Assembly (NCBI GenBank): GCA_032158295.1
Contig: CM063250.1
Span: 3,955,001 to 4,019,000 of the forward strand
Length of the DNA stretch: 64,000 nt
Direction of reading: 5' to 3'
Source of the DNA: Pycnopodia helianthoides
Taxonomy: Eukaryota > Echinodermata > Asteroidea > Forcipulatida > Asteriidae
The position numbers and the translations under genes are program-made. The notes beneath the pieces were generated by a model that searched no databases, was not told the origin of the DNA, and saw only the letters and a list, made by a program, of their open reading frames with translations. Below, one piece after another: positions 33,592 to 45,600 of this stretch. Each line of letters starts with the position of its first letter. Positions within the stretch are counted from its first letter, which is position 1.

Positions 33592-35169
33592 ACAAACTGT
33601 AAAATGGGCAGAAGATTAGCAAGTCATTCTGGTAATGCACCCGTAACGTTTTTTGCGCTGTTCAAACAGTCATTTAGGTTATTGCCCGTTTAAGTTTTGT
33701 GCCTACGTACAGATGCTTATAACATTGTAAGAGTTAACTATAAACAAGTCACCTGATAATTTATAGGCCTATGTATTTTATGTACAAACAAAAGAGGGAC
33801 AACAGGAAGTCCCTGATTGCAAGTGTTTTCACACTTGGGAGTGTGTGAGCGTGTCTACCCATTAGAAAACCAAGCCCATTGAAATCGAGGACTTTAACAA
33901 AAGGGATCCGGGTGTTTTGACAGAGCGAGGGCGTTCTCGCTTCGCTTTCGTGTACAAAATCACTGGGGACGTCGCTAACAATGGGAGAACAAAGAGAATT
34001 CCTCGATTCACGGGATTCACATGCATGAGTTTGTAGTGACATTCAAACCGAGGACTTACAACAAAAGGGACAACATGTTCACGTTTGCTATCACAAAGGA
34101 AAACAATGGGGTCCACGTTTGTCAGGACAAAGAGTTGAACAAAGGAGGGTCCACGATTGGGGGTCATTACACACTTGTGTGTGTGTGTGTGTGTGGGGGG
34201 GGGGGGTTCGCTCGTCCCAAGCGACTTGCCTTAAAACCAAAGGTGCTGGGATGGGCAAACGTATCGTTAACGTTAATGCTCAGTCCCATGCTCAGTCCCA
34301 TCATGCATCACACTCACACTGCAAGCAATGCACGCATGACGTACTTCCTGAACAAGAATCTGTGCAAGCTGATTAGCCCATCCCAGCGGTCCTGGATAGG
34401 CCGCTGGGGCCGAGCGAATGTGGGGGGGGGGGGGGTGTCCTTCCATTGTACTCAATCTATAAAACTCAATTGTCACCTTCCATGAAACTGGAACACTCGT
34501 TGTTTAAAAACATGCAACACATTTTAATAATTGTCCATTTTCCCCGGGTGAAGCATTATGAATCATGTTTATGGCGGCAAGAGGACACTTTTACAAACGA
34601 CATGCAACTGACCGGCTGCTTGGCATCTTATAATACGCGGTATTAAATTAAATGAGAACGAGGTTGAACAAACACTGTCAGCGAAACCATGCAATTTTCC
34701 CTCAAGGTACATTTAAATGTAAGGAACTAAATGAAATTGAGAACGGATAATGAAATTCACAACTTGCCCGTTGACAATGAAAGTGAACAAAATACTATTT
34801 TTAATTTAATAATGGGTTCCCCGCTTCGGCGAGTCCAGCGAGCGAGGCCATGTGTGGAATCTTGTCCCCAACAAGGCGCTCTGATTTTCGTGAAGGGCAG
34901 TGCTAATGGGAGGCGTTTTTTTTTTAATACTTCTTTTTCGATCTCTTTTTATGCTGATCAGAATTCCTTCAAAATCTCCCGCCTGCAGGTCAAGACGCTT
35001 GGACAATTCATATTCACTCCTTCCGTAGCCTATATGCACACAGAATGATGCCCTTTCACTGAATCAAGCTTTCTACAGTACTGGCTACGTTGCGGCCAAC
35101 TTCCGTAGCCGTAGCCGATAGCCGTAGCTGAGGTCACATGATTCGGACACTGCTTATGGAATGCAAAAC
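33592..35169. other. Spacer with simple repeats
   Basis: A TG run followed by Gs lies at 34,172-34,208 and another G run at 34,422-34,434. Loosely repeated words (GAGGACTT-ACAA-AAGGGA, CAATGGG) at 33,880-34,150 suggest an old tandem repeat. A short GGCTACGTTGCGG piece of the scattered GTCCGAATT family is at 35,080-35,155. Open frames across 33,761-34,485 are repeat-derived. Confidence 0.5.
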
Positions 35170-35363
35170 TGGGCCAAATTTCATAGAGCTGTTTTTAAGC
35201 AGAAAATATTGCTTAACGTTTTTTTTGCTCTGCAGAAATGAGCAGTCACAAATGGTACATTGTGACCTGTATAGTTTGGCTGGCAACCTTATTCGGTTAA
35301 GCATAATGTGGTTGTGCTTATCATCGTTTGTGCTTGTTAAGCAGCTCTGTGAAATTGGGCCCG
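35170..35363. mobile_element. GGGCCC...CTTAAGCA foldback MITE (family H), copy 2
   Basis: GGGCCAAATTTCATAGAGCT at the left pairs with AGCTCTGTGAAATTGGGCCC at the right. The inner arms contain TTAAGCAGAAAATATTGCTTA. Non-coding. Confidence 0.85.
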
Positions 35364-36154
35364 TGATCCTATAGGCCTGTATCTGGCGTTATTGACGAGC
35401 CTTTAAGTGTGACGTCAGATGTTCGGGCTAAAGTTGCATCTGACAGTTATTCTTCCTTTACGAAGAAGCTCGTTGGCAAACCGAAATAGACGCGTGTGAA
35501 AAATTAACCGTTAACCTCCTTTTGTTGAGAAAAGTTTTTGTTGTCGCGCTTTGAAGCAAATACAATCAATCTCCTTCGATTCGGTTTCAGTGTTAACGTG
35601 TTCATTGTTGTTATACTGAACAAGTCACGCGTGTATCGCAAACGAGAAAGCAACGCGAACAAAGACTGTTATAATTTGACATAAAATCTTCTTTTAAAGT
35701 TATTATTTATACATAACATACATATTACACACTTAAAGAAAGGCGTTTTGTGTGGCAGTGGCACAAATCACTGCGCTTATTTTCAATCCATTTACACATT
35801 ATGGTGTGCATCATGTCGTATTAGTCACTTGGACAAACCATGTGGGATAAAAGCTTTTTGGCCAGTAGCAAATTGGGTCAAGATATTATGTCTTCATGAA
35901 TTAGAATTAAAGTCAAAATCAGGGACTAATACATTTTTTTTTAACTGACTATTTTTGATTATAAAGTTCATGAAAATATACCATAATCTCCAGAGAAACG
36001 TTTCTAATTTGAAATAATGTAAACATCGAAAACAAAAAACACAAACACATTCGAAGACCTATATGCTTGAATTTCCGTTTGTTTGTTTGTTTGTTTTGGT
36101 TTGCGCAATCATCTTTCCCCTTTAATAATTAATACCAAAATGACAGGCCAAGAC

Positions 36155-36300
36155 AGAATTCCGTCATTATGGTTTGCTCCAAATCAAGTGACTTCGGCTC
36201 TGGCTATGGCTGCTGTTGGCTGCAACGGCAACGTTGAACAGTGGGACTTTTCGTCGTTCCGGCCGTAGCCACTGCCGAATCCATTAATTCGGACACGATC
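36155..36300. repeat. GTCCGAATT/GGCTAC family element
   Basis: CAAGTGACTTCGGCTCTGGC and CTGCTGTTGGCTGCAACGGC on the left are answered by GGCCGTAGCCACTGCC and AATTCGGACACGATC on the right. It resembles 4,490-4,626. A shorter relative is at 36,822-36,920. Confidence 0.6.
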
Positions 36301-36686
36301 TTAAAGGCAAAGTATACCTTTGGTTTTGGGGGACCATTTGATTGTTTTAATTCTATATAAATGTAGATTATACAATAAAACTAAACTGTGAAAATTTCAT
36401 TTCAAAAGGTGGTCGCGTTTTTTAAATGTCGCCAAAATCCGCAGCGAATTATGTCCACGCATAAAGAATAATCAGTAATAGGAATACACGATCCGAGAAA
36501 CGTTTTTGACAGAAACGTTTCTTAGATTCAAATTTTGGGGGATACAAAACTGACATCTTTTTCCATATCCGCATTATTTTGTTTTCAAAATGCTTTATAC
36601 TACCGAAAGTTGCTGTACTTCTAACCAAGTCAGTTTTTATTGCCATTAATTTTTAGCGTGATTACCAATCGTGTACATATCCTTTG
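36301..36686 (-). mobile_element. TTAA MITE, family B variant (copy B7)
   Basis: Starts TTAAAGGCAAAGTATACCTT; the right end is worn (CATATCCTTTGATT). The minus orientation reads like B5 and B6. The central hairpin at about 36,491-36,527 pairs GAGAAACGTTT with AAACGTTTCTTAGA. Confidence 0.8.
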
Positions 36687-38169
36687 ATTAGCGGATTTTT
36701 CCATTCCATGCTTTATATGTAGAAATTATCAACCAATGCCCATCACAAACTCTCTGACTGATTGAGTATCGTCAACGATGCACAATGTAGAATTGTCTCC
36801 ACCCAAAATAATAATTATGGCATTGTCTTGGCTACGGCTGCGTCACCGTGCGTTTAAGTGTAGGACGTCCTTAGCAACAGCCGTAGCCGCTGCCGCAGTC
36901 GCCTATTCGGATACGTCGTGGGAATTGATACAGCTTTGGGCTTTCCATGTTTGACTCCCAAAGAGTATATTAATATACGATAACTGGGGCACGTACAATT
37001 GGCTGAGAGGCCGAACAAATTACTATACCATTTGATTTTGGCTGTTCGTGACCAGGCTCTTCATTTCATTAGCAAAAAATAAATGAAATTAAAAAGTTAA
37101 CAAAAGGGCCGAGAATTATCGGCTCATGGTCGTAGGTTTTTGGTTAGGCCTATGTTCTAGTAGTATGTTTCACTTTGCAGTTACCCAACAAGTGCGCATC
37201 CAAGAGGGCATGGGCACCCCACCCCTCACCAAGGGCGTGCCGATTTAAAACGGTTCAAAATGTTTTGGTTGTTTGTTTGTGAGTTTGTTTATTTAGAGAG
37301 TTTCTTTCATGGAGAGAGAAAGAAAGGGATGTGAAAATGTCCATCAAAGAAGCGCATTGAATGTGGTTGTAGGTTTGCAAACCCGAAAACCGGCTGTTCT
37401 ATATTAGATGTTTCATTTTACAGGAGGGACACCCCCCCCCACCCTCAAGTCTCCCCCTCTGAATTTAGCTCCACAACAAACCATAGCCAGCGGAAGCGCT
37501 ATACGGGGGCACGGGGGAAATTTGCCCGAGTTACTTTTTTTTTTCTTTTTCTGGAAATGAGAATAACAGAATGACCTTCCCACAGTCCAATTTCAAATAT
37601 TAAGCAATTCCATGTGAAAACAGGTCCGTGTACGATGACATTGCATTTCGGTGACATCACCGTCCTCCCCGCCCCCTTTACGAGTATAACTACAGCATTT
37701 GCCTAATCACGTGTCTCCTAACTTCAGAGGCCTTTACTTATGAAATTGCCTCAGCGACTTCGTCCGTAACGTATTTCTGAAAAGAAATCCTTCATTGGCA
37801 AAATTGTATTGGACCGGTCTCGACACGGAGCCCTGGGGACACGAAACAAAACAATTGCAACGATCATTCCGGCGCAAGGCTAGGCTGCAGAGTTGCTGGG
37901 GTCGTGTATCTTTTTTAATTTAAAACCGAATTTGTATCCATGGACGGCGTTTCATCTAACCAGCAGGATTCTCCGAATTTCAGCGGAAACTATAATAATT
38001 TATAAGATTTGTTTTATTTCACCTTCGGTCTGTAACTCATTCGTTTTACTTGGGTCAATTGGAGTTCAACAGCTGAGCGACGATCAATGATGAATGTTAT
38101 AAAAAACACATGGCAAATGTCAGTCGTTGCTTTGAAGTGATGTGTATTTTTTTGGTAAAAACTGTAGGA
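36687..38169. other. Spacer, no gene seen
   Basis: Includes the GGCTACGGCTGC / AGCCGTAGCCGCTGCC inverted pair at 36,822-36,920, a C run at 37,432-37,441 and a GCCCGAG-type fragment at 37,505-37,530. No exon. Confidence 0.5.
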
Positions 38170-38334
38170 CCCTAGGCCCTCACATGCTTGTTAAAGTAAC
38201 AAGCAGGATACCAATCACTGATGGGACATACATGGTATTTTTGGTGGTAACCTTATTCTGGTAAGCATATTAATTTGTTGTGCTTATTATGTCCTTTTTG
38301 TGCTTAAAGGAACTCTACGAAATTGGGCCCGGAT
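38170..38334. mobile_element. Family H foldback MITE, copy 3
   Basis: TAGGCCCTCACATGCTTGTTAA on the left and CTACGAAATTGGGCCCGG on the right match the family, with central TAAGCATATTAATTTGTTGTGC as in copies 2 and 4. The left end is diverged. Confidence 0.65.
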
Positions 38335-38874
38335 TTTGAGGGGCCCGCCACCCTCCCCTGCACTACTACCCGCTGGCGCTTCTACCTTGACAGCCACTCC
38401 TCTCTGCCAGCACAAAATGAAATATATTTAATAAATATACAATTACTGATACATACAGCTGGATCAAGAAAGACCTTGAGTTGTCTCATAATCAAGCAAG
38501 GTAAATGCTTCGTTTGATTGAATAACGGGTTAATTAAGTCTATTGTTTGAACCATCATTACAGTAGAGTGGTGCATTTTGTATTGCTACCGCGTGTGGGG
38601 GTGGTGACTCTATACTCTGTGTGATTAGTGGGTAGGCTATAGATCAGTCAAGGAAGGGGAAAGTCAGTAAAGACATTAGACCACTATAAAGTGATTAAAG
38701 GTATGCTGTTTCAATGGTGGATTTGAATTAAATCCAATTAAATCCAACTTTTTGTCCACAACTCTTCTCACGATCTTTTGGTTGAATGCCCTTTTCACTA
38801 CAAATGGATGTCAGTAAAACGGAGATCAGCCATTTACCCGTAGACTTGTCTTGGCGCTCCGTCGAGCTGTATCA

Positions 38875-38940
38875 TTGTCGAGTTGTCTGACCCGTCGAGT
38901 TGTCCACCGGACGAGTTGTCCACCGGACGAGTTGTCTGAA
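38875..38940. repeat. 16-17-bp minisatellite CGAGTTGTCCACCGGA
   Basis: Three to four units of CGAGTTGTCCACCGGA or the variant CGAGTTGTCTGACCCGT in direct tandem. Non-coding. Confidence 0.85.
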
Positions 38941-39560
38941 CTCCATTTTATTGAGGATTCATCTTTGGCAGAAATTGTATTCATGTATAATTTTAACATT
39001 GAGACAAATTCAATCAGTTTCAATCAATCAGTTTATTTCCACAGTATCAAAATCAAAGACAATGCAAATTGGAAGTTCATAGAATAAATTTTGAAAGTTA
39101 ATGAAACAAAATTACAGATTGTTTCTTTAAAAAAAAATGAAATGCGCTTATCTGTAATCTAAGAGTCGGGGGCCGATTCACCCATACACTTGACCGACTA
39201 TTCGGGTGTTTGATTCAGCATGATAAAGAGGGGGTAGCACTAAAAGCATCAGTGAGTGTTTGCAACTAACACAAATATATTTATAAGCGGCAAATATACG
39301 TTGTTCTGACAGACACCGATCTAGACCTTTGAGTTTGACGTACAATGTACAAAATGGAACATTTTCAGGCATTAATTTGTCAGTAGAAGAACTAAACGAC
39401 CGATATGGAATTAAATGCAATTCATTTTAACATTTTAGGCCTATTACTTGTATCTACGGCCACAGACAGTTCTGAAATCATTAGGAATAGCGCGCCCTCA
39501 AGTGTTAGTTTCTACTCATTTTCGAGTTTTATTGTGTACTGATACATGTGAGTCGACAAA
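38941..39560. other. Upstream region of PSMD13
   Basis: The promoter and 5'UTR of PSMD13 should lie in the last few hundred bases. I see no TATA box at a convincing distance; GCGCGCCCTCAAG at about 39,489 is the only CpG-rich patch. Confidence 0.4.
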
Positions 39561-39658
39561 ATGAAGGATATTTCGGGATTTGTGAACGAGCAACAGAGGC
39601 AAAGTAGCCCAGAAATCGCTGCAGAATGGACGGAAATGGAAGAAATGTACACCAAAAA
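39561..39658 (+). CDS. PSMD13: PSMD13 coding exon 1
   Basis: ATG in the context GACAAAATG begins [12 protein letters not shown], and the exon ends EEMYTKK, matching the human EELYTKK. The donor is GTAAGT and the intron splits a lysine codon after two bases. Confidence 0.95.
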
Positions 39659-42600
39659 GTAAGTTTATAAATGTTGGTCATTGTTGCTGTTTTCGGAGAA
39701 GATTTTGTGATGAAATTTGATAGGGCTGAACAGTCGTGTTCGTGAGTCAGCAAACCAGGCAGTGTGTGTGTTGTGTCAGTCAATGGAGGACATGTTGCCT
39801 AGTTTCCGGACAGTCAATTCATTCACCAAATCATAGACTACAGAAATGAACCACGAATGAACCAAGTAAGCTTGTCAAGAGAATTGACAATATGTATTGG
39901 GCCATAGTATTGATATAATATTGTCTGCATTTTTTTCTGTCAATTTTATTTACCCGGGCTTGGCCTTGGTTTCTTCAGAAGGGAACACTACACTCTACAG
40001 TACTCACTACAGTACTTGTGTGTGGATATTTTTTTTACCGGGGGCAATACAACAGTAACAATTTTGAAACGCTATTTTACTGTCTGGTAATTTCAAACTT
40101 TATTTCTCTATAAAAAAATCCTTGGGAGCCACAAATTAGGGAAGGAAAAGGGAACATCTATCCATGAGTCAAATTTTAATAATGCAAAAAGAAGAATATA
40201 TTCTTATTTTGGGGGATGATTTATTATTTTTTTAAAGACACCATACACTGTACACTGTAGCTTGAATGCTCTATGCATGTTTTTTGTATATAATTTTCTT
40301 TTACTTTAAAAGAACAGGGATTTATCAACTTTTTAGAGTAAATTAAAGCTGAGCTTGTAGGGAGGGAGCAACATTCATTTGAAAACATCTCCCAGAATAG
40401 GAAATGTCAATTGCCCTACCCTTAACACTACAGTAACACTAGTTGCGATAATCGTAATCCTCCCGACGGTCGGGGACCGGAGGGTTACGAGTCATGCAAT
40501 GCAAAAAAGTGGTGAAATTGCAATTTCGACTATTGGTAATATTGGTCAGACTAGTCACCAGATTTGCCAAATTTTTTACCTCTTTCAAAAAACATGACAC
40601 ACATTCTAAGAACATGGATTTGATCATCAATATGTCATGAATCCATTCATTTCCGTTTTAAATGAAGTAGTAAAAGTGTATGCAGTATGAATGTAAATCA
40701 TGTTTACTGTGGTTTTACAGTTCACTGTTGCAAGGTTTGTCTCAAATGTGCAGTTTTTGTCGAAGCAACCTTGTCATTTTTGTTCTTGCAAATGGGATAG
40801 AGATTTTTCACTTTTCACTTTTTTAATTTTATTTTAAATTTCATTAGATGCAAGCTAACAAAGAACATTCAAAGAAATAAACAGTTCAATGAGTACCATA
40901 TCAAACAATACAAACAAATTTAAATTATAATCTAAGGTAAATGTTGAGAAAACGCAAGACAAAGAAAGTTGTCTATATATTGTCATGCACAACTTTCTCT
41001 TTCAGACTCTGGCATCAATTAACGGTGAAGCTTCTCACATTTGTAAAGAACCCGGCATTTGCAGAAGGCGATGGTTTACTTAAGGTAAGCTCGTATGTTC
41101 TTGAAGGTTTTCTCTGACATGAAAGTTCTGGGTTCGATTTCACAAAGAGCTAAGATTGATCTTAAGATGCGTATGAAAAAAAATCTTAGTTGCTGAGCAA
41201 AGTGTGATGTCACAATACGAATCACTAAATGGCATTACATGCAGGTGAATCTTTGTCACATTGTGAAAATGAGCCCTGGAACACAATTTGGACTCTGTCA
41301 AATTTTCTTGTACCTAAACCATTTACTAGTCATGGGCAGAAAAGGAACTATTAACTTGAGAAATATTGTTAAAGGAACATTACAGAATTGGTTTTTGCAA
41401 ACAAAACAGTTGCTGGCAGTGTAAGCACATTATGTAATCCACCATATACATAAACTGACAAACCTGTAGAAGTTTGAGATCAATCGGCCATCTGGGTCAC
41501 AAGAAAATAGTGAAAAACCGATTACACATTTGCATGAAATCATATAGATTCAACAAATGAATAAAACGCTCATTGAGCGATAAACTCCAATCGGAAAATT
41601 AGTTTATTAATTTCTCATCAAATATGGCGTTTCAGACAGAAATATTTCAAGGGATGTTTTCTACTATCATCATCATTAGACCGTGTAAGTTTTATGTAAA
41701 TCTGTGATCAAAAAGTACATTTTACAAGTTTTTTTCTTACCAATTCTGTAATGTTCCTTTAAACTATTTTGACTTGCGTAATTGCTTTAAATAACTTAAA
41801 TGACTACACAGCCAGTAATCTAATTCCTGATGGGGTAGTACACAATTTTTATCGAAAAGGGCAAAGACATTTCTATTAGAAACCACCCTGCTCCCAGACA
41901 AAAAGTCTATAGATTAAAGGTCACTGAGGTCACTTAGAGGGCCAGGACCATGGAGCCCCTGGCCACTCTAAAATTATAGGCTTGTGTAAAACTTATAAAA
42001 TACAAAACAAAACTATGGTAGTAAACTTAAGGTACAATCATGTATAATAAGACTCTTTTTGGAGAAGTGTTGGTTCTGAGAAGAACTGGGGACCCAACGG
42101 TTCTTCTCAGAGCAAATCACTTCTTCCAAAAGAGTTTTATACATGGTTGTACCCGCAAGTTTACTACTATAGTTGTTCTTATGATCCCCACAATGCAAAG
42201 CTTCGAGCATCACTTTATAAAGACTCATTTCTCAAGCCCAGTATTAATATCCGGTATTGTACTTGGATCTATTAAAAAAAATATTGACATGCAAGTTTGT
42301 CTTTCACTCCACAGCTGTATGAGAATTTCCTGAGTGATTTTGAGCATCGAATCAACCCACTCTCACTCACAGAGATGGCCATCATTATTGTTAAACAGAT
42401 CAAAGGTAAGAGTGATGATCAGCCCAACCATAGTTAGGATTGGCCTAACTGAGGTGGGATTGGCCCAACTATGCTGTGTAATGGCCCAACTATAGTTTAG
42501 ATCGGCCCAACTATGATTGGGGCAATTCAATAGTTCGGGCACAACATTAGGCCCTATCACTTACATTTGGCTAGCCGACCACTGTTCAAAGAGAACATTG

Positions 42601-45600
42601 GAATTGATGCATGAAGCGCCGTATGTATTTATTGTTTTATTACCCCACATGTAGTTTTCCCACCCTAACAATTTGAGCTTTGTTTGGCATTCATTCATTT
42701 TTATAGATTAATACAGATGAGAGTCTGCATACTTTTATCTGAAGTCAGATCTTTTTTTTTTGTCTGCCTGTTGAAAAAAGTAGCTGTTATTTTCTTCAAT
42801 GATTACAAGGAAGTCATGATCTACTTCTCTAGTGCTGTGGATGCTGTTTCCAAAAGCTCCTTGGAATCTCTAACTCCAGGGATTACCAAACGGTGGTAAT
42901 GGCAACTTCTCAACATACTTCCTAACAATAAGCCATTTGCGTGTTAGATTTGAATATTGTCTGGTACAATGACGTACTTAATCACAAGTTACCACTTAAG
43001 TTTGAATTCCTCAGACTATAGAGACAGTTGCTATGTCACATGATTCAGGGCAAGCTTTTGCGTAGTTACGTAAGAGACGGCAAACACCCATACACAATTC
43101 TGAATGAATGTGTATGGCACAATGGTACCAGGGTTTGCTCATCTGGAGGTTGCTATACAAAAGCTTGCCCCGAACCATTTGACATAGCAACTGTGTCTAT
43201 AGTCTGAGGAATTTAGATTTAACCAGTAACTTGTGACTAAGCAAGTCATTGTGCCAGACATTATTCAAATCCAACTCGCAAATGGCTTATTTGATCCTAG
43301 TTTCAGAATTTTTGTCAGCAATGACTCTCACACCTGTTAAAAATAGTGAACAGAAGAATTTACCGCTCATTATTTTATTGTGAACTTTTTTTTGTTTTCA
43401 CCCCCACCCCCACAGAATACCCAGAAGCTTTAGCTTACCTGGATAAAATCAGAGAAAAAGTGAAGGGTAACGAAGAAGCTGTAATCCTGTGTATGACCTG
43501 CTCAGCTATGATGAAACTAGGAGTCAATGACCTGGAAGGTACCAAGGTGAGTTTGAGGGGTTCGCAAGCTGCTGACTGTCAAGACCACAAAGTTGGCAGT
43601 GCACACACTAGTGACATCACGGAATAACTATTGCAAATTGCAACAGCCTCTTGACTGGTGACAACAAGAACCTGGAAAAGAGGCTCTAAAATGTTCATAG
43701 GACTGCAGCAAAAGTAATAATTAGAAAAGGCAAATAGGAATCCATCACACCTGGGCCTGGACCTGTCAAGACTCTTACCATTAGCTAAGACTCAGCACTT
43801 ACAGAAGCAGGGAATTCTGAGAAATGCTTCCATCTATAAAATATTGTCAAAGTAAAAGGAAAAGATTTTAAAGACCCCCCCCCCCCCAAAAAAAAAAAAA
43901 CATTACAAAAAATTTTAATTTAGAAATAAACAAATAAATAAAATTACTGGCCTAGAATTTCATCTTTGACAGGGCAAGGCCATTTTCATTTTGCAAAGGG
44001 CACTTCCAGTGGAAAATCTGAAAGTCTATGGAAAACTTTTGAAGGGGCACCAAGGCCAAGACATGGGGCAGCAGAGGCCATGGCCTCCGTGGCCTCTGTG
44101 TAATTCCAGGCCTGAAATTTATAAAGATAAAAAATCACTAATGCTTATTTCAATTGCAGCATGTGAAATAAGCTGGATATGAAGGTGCCCCGTATCCTAA
44201 AGGGTCATTCTGTGTCAATTCAACGTAAAGATCATCATCTTGTTCCTTTTCTTGCAGGCATTAGTGGAGGAGGCTCAAGAAAAGCTAGATAACCAAGATG
44301 GTATCACCACAGTCCATGGTCGCTTCTACAACCTGTCCAGTAATTACTACAAACTCATGGGAGATTACGCCAAGTATTACCGGGACGCGCTCAGGTTTCT
44401 GGGAGTAACGAAGCTGGAAGACATTGGCGGTTAGTTTTGTGGATCTCAAAGCATCTTCTTTGGCAGTGTACACCTTCATTGAAGGGGCACCAAGGCCAAG
44501 ACATGGGGCAACAGAGGCCATGGCCTCCATGGCCTCCGTGTATTTCCAGGCCTGAAATTAATAAATAGATACCAGCAAAAGTAATAAAAAGAAAAGGCAA
44601 ATACGCAGGCCTGGAATTTCATCTTTGAGAGGGCAAGGCCATTTCCATTTTACAAAGGGCACTACCATTGGAAAATCTTAAAGTATATGGGCAACTTTTG
44701 AAAGGGCACCAAGGCCAAGAGCAGGGCCACGGAGGCCATTGCCTTCGTGGCCTCCGTGTAATTCCAGGCCTGAATACGAATTCATCACACCTGGGCAAAA
44801 TTTCATGGCTTTTGACCATAAGCTAAGAATCAGCGCTTACAGAAGCAGAGAATTTTGAGAAATGGTTCCATCTATAAAATATTGTCAAAGTAAAAGGAAA
44901 AGCTTTTAAAGAGTATCAAGACCATGTGACCTGCCTGTATGGTAAAAACCGACCCGCTCGACCAATGGGAAAGCTGACGTTTGGCGTACAGCTTAAAAAT
45001 GGTTGCGTGCCTCAAGGCAGATACAAACAGATCACTCCACACACACAAAGCATTCACCAGGTTTTTGTTTTCCTTTTGGTGCTCGATGTGTGGTATGGTA
45101 TAGCGCCCTCTCACCGCCCATTGTGCCTTCATTGTATTCTGGGAATCTCAGGAATTCTTTTTGAAGATTTTTATTTGTTTCCCGTTTTTTTTCTGGGAGG
45201 GTGGGGGGGGGGGGGAAATACTTCTGTATAAAAAGAGAAGGGTGTGTTGGAGTGTAAGAATATAAAGTGGGGAGGGGATCCTTCTGTTACATTTCTATGG
45301 GGGTGAAGCCAGCTGTTTCTGTTATGGAGATTACAGTTTTTTTTCTAAATTCATCGGGAAAAGTAGTTTCTAGTGAACAGAAAATTAAAATGTAGTTTAA
45401 ACCCCTAAGCGACTATGCCTTCACAGTGATCAATGATAGTTATTTCCTTTGAGATAAGTAATTTTTTTTGTTTTCTCCTTTTTTTCAGAGGATGAGAAAA
45501 AAGAGCGAGCTTTCAATCTCTCTTTAGCAGCGTTACTTGGAGAAGGCATCTACAACTTTGGTGAACTGGTGAGTTGTCAAATCAAGTTCAATCATTCCCC

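Noticed and set aside
33761..34485. Several overlapping frames with repeated residues
   Set aside because: They run through TG repeats and G runs and shift register between strands; no protein family is recognisable.
42013..42333. Two overlapping open frames on opposite strands
   Set aside because: They come from the two arms of the foldback element at 42,011-42,174.
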